Part shown: in pieces, positions 62,520 through 64,000 of the stretch
How positions within the stretch are numbered: position 1 is the stretch's first letter
How the letters are laid out: each line of letters opens with the position of its first letter
From: Paenibacillus sp. FSL H8-0048
Lineage (GTDB): Bacteria; Bacillota; Bacilli; Paenibacillales; Paenibacillaceae
Assembly (NCBI RefSeq): GCF_038002825.1
Contig: NZ_JBBODF010000001.1
Coordinates: 4,960,001 to 5,024,000 of the forward strand
Direction of reading: 5' to 3'
DNA: 64,000 bases
Notes under the pieces: model-generated
Databases searched by the model: none
Told to the model about the DNA's origin: nothing
The model's input: the letters and a program-made list of their open reading frames with translations, nothing else
Program-made: the position numbers and the translations under genes

Positions 62520-63332
62520 ATGAAGCTGAACCGTGCGTTAATGCGGGGGCGAGCACTGCCGCTGCTTGTCTGGATCTGCGGTCTGCTGGTGCTGTGGGAG
62601 GCGGTCTCCTGGTGGCTGCTGCATGTGGCGAAGACGCCGCTGGCCCAGTCCAAGCTGCCTTATGTCCACGAGGTGGCGCTCACCCTGTGGCAGTACAGCG
62701 GCACCCTTCTCCGGGAAGGGGGCGCCACCTTCGGCAATGCTGGGGTGGGCTTCCTGATCGGAGCGCTCTCTGGAGTGCTGCTGGCCGTGCTGATGAGCCT
62801 CTCCCGGACGATAGAGCAGCTTGCCTTCCCGTATGCCGTTGCTTCGCAGATGATTCCGATTCTGGGACTGGCACCGATCATATACGGAATTGTGCGGGAT
62901 GAGCAGCTGTCGAGGATCATCATATCCGGCTATATCACCTTTTTCCCGGTGGCGCTGAATATGCTGCGCGGTCTGCGGAGTGTGGACCCCTCTGCTCTGG
63001 AGCTGATGCACTCTTATGCCGCTAAGCCGTGGGCTGTATATTGGAAGCTGCGCTTCCCGGCAGCGCTGCCGGGTCTGTTCAGCGGGCTGAAGATTGCAGC
63101 ACCGCTGGCTGTAACGGGCGCAATTCTGGTTGAGCTGATGGGTGCGCAGCGCGGGATCGGGGTTATTATGCTCCGCAATCTCTATTACGGACCTTCCCAT
63201 ACGTATATGTTCTGGTCCACGGTATTGGTCGGTGCTCTGCTGGGTATGGCCAGCTATTGGCTGATGAGTCTGGTGGAACGTCTGGTAGCCCCATGGCAGC
63301 CGGAATTCCGTCCCCAAGGAGGCGGCCGCTAA
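62520..63332 (+). CDS. ABC transporter permease (first of two)
   Basis: This 270-residue permease has about six helices, and the ATPase-contact loop PSALELMHSYAAKPWAVYWKLRFP is visible near residue 160. It overlaps the following permease by one base. Two distinct permeases with one ATPase is typical of NMT1/THI5-linked heterocycle importers; the substrate is unknown. Confidence 0.9.
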   Translation: MKLNRALMRGRALPLLVWICGLLVLWEAVSWWLLHVAKTPLAQSKLPYVHEVALTLWQYSGTLLREGGATFGNAGVGFLIGALSGVLLAVLMSLSRTIEQLAFPYAVASQMIPILGLAPIIYGIVRDEQLSRIIISGYITFFPVALNMLRGLRSVDPSALELMHSYAAKPWAVYWKLRFPAALPGLFSGLKIAAPLAVTGAILVELMGAQRGIGVIMLRNLYYGPSHTYMFWSTVLVGALLGMASYWLMSLVERLVAPWQPEFRPQGGGR

Positions 63333-64000
63333 TGGACAGCAATACGGCTCGTGAATTCCCGTCCTCTAACAACGTTATTGCGCCAGATACAGAACACAGC
63401 GGAGACCCTTGGAAATTCCTGAAATGGCTGAACCCCGGGTTCGTGCTGCCGCTGCTTGCCGGAGCTTTGTTCCTGCTGCTGTGGGAGCTTCAGATCTTTC
63501 ACCGCATCTTCGATCTGAAGAAATACCAGCTGCCGCTGCCCTCCGCCATCGCTGAAGCGATGCGGGACAATCTCAGTCTGCTGCTCTCCTACACCGGGTA
63601 TACCCTCACTGAAGCTGTTCTTGGTATGCTGATCGGCTCCGGCTGCGGCTTCCTGATTGCCTTGGCTGCTACGGTCTGGCCCCGCTGGGGTGGCGGCAGC
63701 CTCACGATGGTAGCTGCCCTCAATGCCGTGCCCATTGTGGCGCTTGCCCCGATCATGAACCTGTGGTTCGGAGACGGCATCGGCTCACGGGCGGCGATTG
63801 TGACCGCGACCACGATGGCGGCTATGGCGATCAATGCCTACAAGGGCATGGCGGCTGTGGACCCGCTGGCGCTGGACCTGATGCATTCCTATGCGGCTGG
63901 CAAGCGGGCGGTATTCCGTCATCTGCGGATTCAGAACAGTCTGCCTTATGTGTTCACTGCCTTGAAGATCAACGCTACAGCGAGCATGATCGGGGCGATT
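63332..64000 (+). CDS. ABC transporter permease (second of two), cut by the window edge
   Basis: 223 codons are present with no stop. After a 30-residue hydrophilic N-terminus come hydrophobic segments (FVLPLLAGALFLLLWEL onward) and the contact loop PLALDLMHSYAAGKRAVFRHLRI, closely resembling the loop of the neighbouring permease. It overlaps the stop of the first permease (TAATG). A binding-protein gene is expected just beyond the edge. Confidence 0.9.
   Translation, partial: MDSNTAREFPSSNNVIAPDTEHSGDPWKFLKWLNPGFVLPLLAGALFLLLWELQIFHRIFDLKKYQLPLPSAIAEAMRDNLSLLLSYTGYTLTEAVLGMLIGSGCGFLIALAATVWPRWGGGSLTMVAALNAVPIVALAPIMNLWFGDGIGSRAAIVTATTMAAMAINAYKGMAAVDPLALDLMHSYAAGKRAVFRHLRIQNSLPYVFTALKINATASMIGAI

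Overview
The window looks like chromosomal DNA of a Bacillales bacterium, most likely Paenibacillus or a close relative. Reasons: strong AGGAGG-type ribosome binding sites, Gram-positive lipoprotein signals, an MprF lysyl-phosphatidylglycerol synthase/flippase, an MhqR-type quinone-stress regulon with its 18-bp operator, GlnR/TnrA-type nitrogen boxes, many ABC importers and LacI regulators, and large repeat-filled intergenic gaps. No rRNA, tRNA, phage or CRISPR locus was seen. One intact insertion sequence is present. All of this was read by eye; no database search was run.

Layout. 0.5-10.2 kb: a flavin-dependent monooxygenase, then a LacI-controlled alpha-glucoside uptake operon (binding protein, two permeases) ending in a glycoside phosphorylase (GH65) fused to beta-phosphoglucomutase. 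10.2-14.4 kb: repeats, a low-GC orphan gene between two identical hairpins, an insertion sequence, and a second LacI regulator. 14.5-22 kb: a GGDEF-EAL c-di-GMP enzyme, a Crp/Fnr regulator divergent from hybrid cluster protein (Hcp), and a FapA/DUF342 protein preceded by a c-di-GMP-I riboswitch. 22.4-31.1 kb: a complete cyanuric acid to ammonia operon (biuret hydrolase, ABC importer, cyanuric acid amidohydrolase, cupin, PucR regulator, allophanate hydrolase) with a GlnR-like box in its leader. 31.5-36.8 kb: an aromatic-acid-exporter-like protein and the potABCD polyamine importer. 37.3-42.2 kb: a nuclease-fold protein, an XRE regulator, a methyltransferase and the futalosine-pathway genes mqnB-mqnD. 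42.7-45.4 kb: the mhqR-mhqP-mhqO-mhqD quinone/electrophile defence set with two operators. 46.1-52 kb: two efflux genes, a FlxA-like protein and mprF. 52.5-56.1 kb: ECF transporter core (one ATPase, one ATPase-EcfT fusion) divergent from bioY. 56.8-61.2 kb: cytoplasmic alpha-amylase, a DUF72 protein and a 7TM-PAS-GGDEF diguanylate cyclase. 61.7-64 kb: a two-permease ABC importer with a GlnR/TnrA box, cut by the window edge.

Two things stand out. First, the compact single-operon cyanurate pathway in a Gram-positive context, whose last enzyme carries an Ala-Gly linker encoded by a hexanucleotide repeat. Second, nearly every large intergenic gap holds an array of about 20-bp cores spaced almost exactly 51 bp apart. 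Five unrelated core sequences share this period. Three of them have a two-forward, two-reverse layout and two are head-to-tail. The insertion sequence has landed inside one such array, and removing it with its 5-bp duplication restores the 51-bp spacing exactly.
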